Below, piece by piece: positions 61,020-64,000 of a stretch of DNA of 64,000 nucleotides. The position numbers were made by a program, and so were the translations under genes. This stretch comes from Bog-473 sp963824195 (GTDB taxonomy: Bacteria; Actinomycetota; Acidimicrobiia; Acidimicrobiales; RAAP-2): the NCBI GenBank assembly GCA_963824195.1, contig CAWGOJ010000004.1, positions 35,321 through 99,320 on the forward strand, written 5' to 3'. Every line of letters begins with the position of its first letter. The stretch's first letter is position 1. Under the pieces are notes generated by a model. The model ran no database searches. It saw only the letters and a program-made list of their open reading frames with translations, and was not told where the DNA came from.

Positions 61020-61796
61020 CACTCTTGTTACTACTCAAAACTGGTGAAAACGTCTCACCAAACACGCCTTGAGCGGCTAGGTCATTTCTGCCTAGCTCCT
61101 CATGTCGCCATGAGGGTCGGACTATATCTTCGTCCCTGGCCGGCAGTCGCCGATCAGGGAGCCCCGCGTGCAGTCTCTGAGGATCCTGCAAGTACCTGCG
61201 CCAATGTCCGGGCTCGCTGTTTGCCATTGGCATTCATGCCATACGCAATGCGAACCAAGCGCTCGAACCCACTGGGCGACAGATGCTCTTTCTTCCGCAT
61301 CGAACGAACGATGAGAGAGAAGGCTTCAAAATCGCCCCGCTTGACCACCGGTGGATGCTGCTCGAAGAAGGGCAAAACTGCGCCTTCCAGGCTCCGGAGT
61401 CCGTCGACAGCAAACGTCAAGACACTGCTGTTCGGACCCTTGGGGCGCACGCGCCCACAGCCGAAGACTGGGATCATCGCCTCGAGAACATCTCGATGGT
61501 CGCGGTGTTGGTAGATGTGGAACACAGGCTGGAGCTGCCACCCGCCGTGTCGACGCATCATCGAAGATCGATGCACTGACACGGAGAAGCAACCCTCGCC
61601 GTCCACAAACCCAACGATCCAGTTGGGATCGAGCACGGTGCAAGAACTCGAAGTTTCCTGCTGATTGTCCGCACCGGACGGATTTTCACTTTCCACGCCA
61701 CCACCCAATCAAAGGGTTGTGACGGGGATGAGTACCGCCGGATACTCGGATGTTCCAGCATATAGCGGGGTTTTACAACAGCCAGGTATTAAACTA
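61020..61796 (-). mobile_element. Group I intron in 23S rRNA at the I-CeuI site (position 1923)
   Basis: 777 bp. Upstream exon ends CTATAACGGT and the downstream exon begins CCTAAGGTAGCG, so removal recreates the invariant 23S sequence. The last exon base is U and the last intron base is G, as required for group I splicing (U-G pair in P1 and terminal guanosine). The intron contains AAGATATAGTCC at 61119-61130, the classic group I S/P7 element, and an upstream core element around 61657-61669. It encodes a LAGLIDADG endonuclease. Insertion at this site is known for the Chlamydomonas intron with I-CeuI and, nearby, for some bacterial 23S introns. Confidence 0.93.
61154..61708 (-). CDS. LAGLIDADG homing endonuclease (intron-encoded)
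   Basis: Up to 184 residues (TTG at 61708; GTG at 61696 gives 180). One LAGLIDADG motif, WIVGFVDGEGCFSVSV (about 30-45), so it should act as a homodimer like I-CeuI. Typical downstream elements are present: a beta-strand region (WQLQPVFHIYQHRD), then a segment with VFGCGRVRPKGPNSSVLTF and a helix SLEGAVLPFFEQHPP. The first about 20 residues are encoded by intron-core sequence, so protein and ribozyme share bases. It likely cuts intron-less 23S genes at the CTATAACGGTCCTAAGG site to spread the intron. Confidence 0.9.
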   Translation of the reverse strand: MGGGVESENPSGADNQQETSSSCTVLDPNWIVGFVDGEGCFSVSVHRSSMMRRHGGWQLQPVFHIYQHRDHRDVLEAMIPVFGCGRVRPKGPNSSVLTFAVDGLRSLEGAVLPFFEQHPPVVKRGDFEAFSLIVRSMRKKEHLSPSGFERLVRIAYGMNANGKQRARTLAQVLAGSSETARGAP

Positions 61797-61831
<35 letters not shown>

Positions 61832-62673
61832 AGGTTCAGAGCTTCGTCCGAAGACTAACCCTTCCCCGTAACCTTCCGGCACCGGGCAGGCGTCAGAGCG
61901 TATACATCGTCTTACGACTTCGCACGCTCCTGTGTTTTTAGTAAACAGTCGCTTTCCCCAATTCTCTGCGGCCCCCTCAGGCATCAGGACGCGAAGTCCA
62001 TCACCCTATCGAGGCCCTCCTTCTCCCGAAGTTACGGAGGAATTTTGCCGAGTTCCTTAACCACAGTTCTCCCGATCGCCTTGGTATTCTCTACCCGCCC
62101 ACCTGTGTTGGTTTGGGGTACGGGTACCGTGCCAGCTCGCTAGAAGCTTTTCTTGGCAGCATAGAATCAGTGACTTCGCCTGGAATGGCTCGGCATCGCG
62201 TCTCAGGATTGATGGGACCCGGATTTACCTAGATCCCTCCCTACTCGCTTACCCCAGGACAACCAACGCCTGGGCTCACCTATCTTCCTGCGTCCCTCCT
62301 TTGCTATCCGCCCCAGGGTTTGTCGGCTCGACCCGAAGGTCATCCCCTTAGTACCCCTGGCTTGGAATGGGCGCGGACACGGTAGTACTGGAATATCAAC
62401 CAGTTGTGCATCGACTACGCCTCTCGGCCTCGCCTTAGCTCCCGACTTACCCTGGGAGGATTAGCCTTCCCCAGGAACCCTTGGGCTTACGGCGGAGGAG
62501 TTTCTCACTCCTCTCTCGCTACTCATACCAGCATTCGCACTCGACCACGCTCCACGACGGTTCACACCACCGCTTCTCTGCGAGATCGACGCTCCCCTAC
62601 CACTCCCGTCTAATGACGGAAATCCGCGGCTTCGGCTCTTGACTTGAGCCCCGTTACATTATCCGCGCAGGAC

Positions 62674-62704
<31 letters not shown>

Positions 62705-63130
62705 TAAGGATGGCTGCTTCTGAGCCAACCTCCTGGCTGTCTTTGCGTTCCCACATCGTTTTCCACTTAGTCAAGAATTTGGGGCCTTAGCCGGCGGTCT
62801 GGGCTGTTTCCCTTTCGACCAACGAAGCTCATCCCTCGTGGTCTCACTGCCGGGTTCTAGAGCATCGGCATTCGGAGTTTAGTTGGGGTCAGTAAGCTTG
62901 TAGGCCCCCTAGCCCATCCAGTGCTCTACCTCCGATGCTGAACACCCGACGCTGCACCTAAATGCATTTCGGGGAGAACCAGCTATCACCGAGTTTGATT
63001 GGCCTTTCACCCCTTGCCACAGGTCATCCCCCCAGTTTTCAACCTAGGTGGGTTCGGCCCTCCACGAAGTCTTACCTTCGCTTCAGCCTGCCCATGGCAA
63101 GCTCACTCGGCTTCGGGTCTACAGCATGCG

Positions 63131-63167
<37 letters not shown>

Positions 63168-63353
63168 ACCCATCGCTGGTTAACCTCGCCACACACCGTA
63201 ACTCGCTGGCTCATTCTTCAAAAGGCACGCCATCACGGCTGACATCCACCATGTGTCGCCAATCTCACCCGAAGGGATCATGGCAACGGTGGAGCAACGA
63301 CGCTTTGACTGTTTGTAAGCCAACGGTTTCAGGTACTATTTCACTCCCCTCCC

Positions 63354-63389
<36 letters not shown>

Positions 63390-63933
63390 GCTATCGGTCG
63401 CCTAAGAGTACTTAGCCTTACGAGATGGTCCTCGCAGATTCACGCCGGCTTTCCCGGATCCGGCGCTACTCGGGTGTTCAAGCGGAGTCCAATGCTTTTC
63501 GTGTACGGGACCATTACCCTCTACGGTTCAGCTTTCCTGACTGATTCCACTACACATTGGATTTGTAACTCCGTGACAGGTCTGGTGCCCCGTCTCTTGA
63601 ATCCCACAACCCCATACCGGCAACGCCACCAGGCTTTAACACCGGCACGGTTTAGGCTCTTCCCGTTTCGCTCGCCGCTACTCAGGGAGTCACTGTTGTT
63701 TTCCTCTCCTCGGGTTACTTAGATGTTTCAATTCACCCGGTTCCCTCGCCCCGCCCTATACATTCAGGCGGGTGTAACACCTCATGACAGGTGCTGGGTT
63801 GCCCCATTCGGATATCCACGGATCGACGCTTGGTAGACAGCTTCCCGTGGCTTTTCGCAGTCGCCCACGTCCTTCTTCGGCTTTAGGCGCCAAGGCATCC
63901 GCCGTTGGCTCTTTGTAGCTTGGAGAACAAAGA

Positions 63934-63953
63934 TGCTCGTGCTCGCTTTGGAA
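63934..63953 (-). other. 5' strand of the 23S precursor processing stem
   Basis: Perfect 20-nt complement of 60015-60034, immediately upstream of the 23S 5' end. The remaining bases to 64000 are 16S-23S spacer; no tRNA is visible in the part present. Confidence 0.8.
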
Positions 63954-64000
63954 TTCTCAAGGGGCTGAACGGCGCACGCCGAGGTCGGACATCTCGCTGA

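Overview
The window is high-GC bacterial chromosome and most likely comes from an actinobacterium. The evidence is a Pup ligase (PafA) followed by Tat genes and a HelY-type helicase, a DUF4193 zinc-ribbon protein, an FHA protein next to an FtsR-like MerR regulator, a fused mannose-1-phosphate guanylyltransferase/phosphomannomutase-like protein, and many leaderless start codons. The gene mix (2-oxoacid:ferredoxin oxidoreductase, tandem ThyX-like protein, no PafBC) fits class Acidimicrobiia, but that placement is inference.

Layout. 0-9.6 kb: pafA, tatB-like, tatC, helY-like helicase, a double ThyX-like protein, a DUF4193 gene pair, an acetyltransferase and an RG-rich unknown. 9.7-14.9 kb: HtrA protease, then a leftward cluster with an NTF2-like protein, pyrophosphatase, a formaldehyde-activating-enzyme homologue, a 2OG-Fe(II) oxygenase and a membrane glycosyltransferase-like gene cut by an amber stop. 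15.1-22.6 kb: a secreted GH43-like protein and a five-gene leftward export operon (adaptor, ATPase, permease, secreted DUF5666-like protein, second adaptor) whose exported products end in Gly/Phe-rich tails. 22.6-24.1 kb: gene-poor region with a frameshifted small gene, an AT-rich palindrome and a strong hairpin/T-tract just before a HelD-type helicase. 26-28 kb: SDR oxidoreductase, then a fluoride riboswitch and two crcB genes. 28-33 kb: gcvP, a tandem glycine riboswitch, gcvT, a small nuclease-like protein and a MerR regulator. 33-37 kb: an iron(III) ABC transporter operon under a perfect DtxR/IdeR-type palindrome, with its ATPase gene frameshifted. 37-44 kb: divergent thiG/thiD, membrane proteins, an S9 peptidase and an AcuI-type reductase. 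44-50 kb: DUF4232 lipoprotein, bifunctional nuclease, FtsR-like MerR, FHA protein, gcvH, the ManC fusion and a PgsA-type synthase. 50-59.6 kb: DUF1015 and SRPBCC proteins, korAB, class I aldolase, L,D-transpeptidase, a TPR protein and a decayed LtrA gene. 59.8-64 kb, minus strand: rrn operon end with 5S and 23S rRNA; the 23S is split by a 777-bp group I intron encoding a LAGLIDADG endonuclease, placed exactly at the I-CeuI site.

Themes. Glycine cleavage is spread over two loci (gcvT-riboswitch-gcvP and distant gcvH). Three metabolite or metal controls are readable directly: fluoride riboswitch, tandem glycine riboswitch and iron box. More than a dozen genes carry a TANNNT hexamer 6-9 nt before the start codon, which indicates leaderless transcription and settles several starts. 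Several genes are broken by single events in homopolymer or GC-rich runs (about 22.98, 33.5 and 59.1 kb) or by a stop codon (14.58 kb); the sequence alone cannot separate real decay from base-calling errors.
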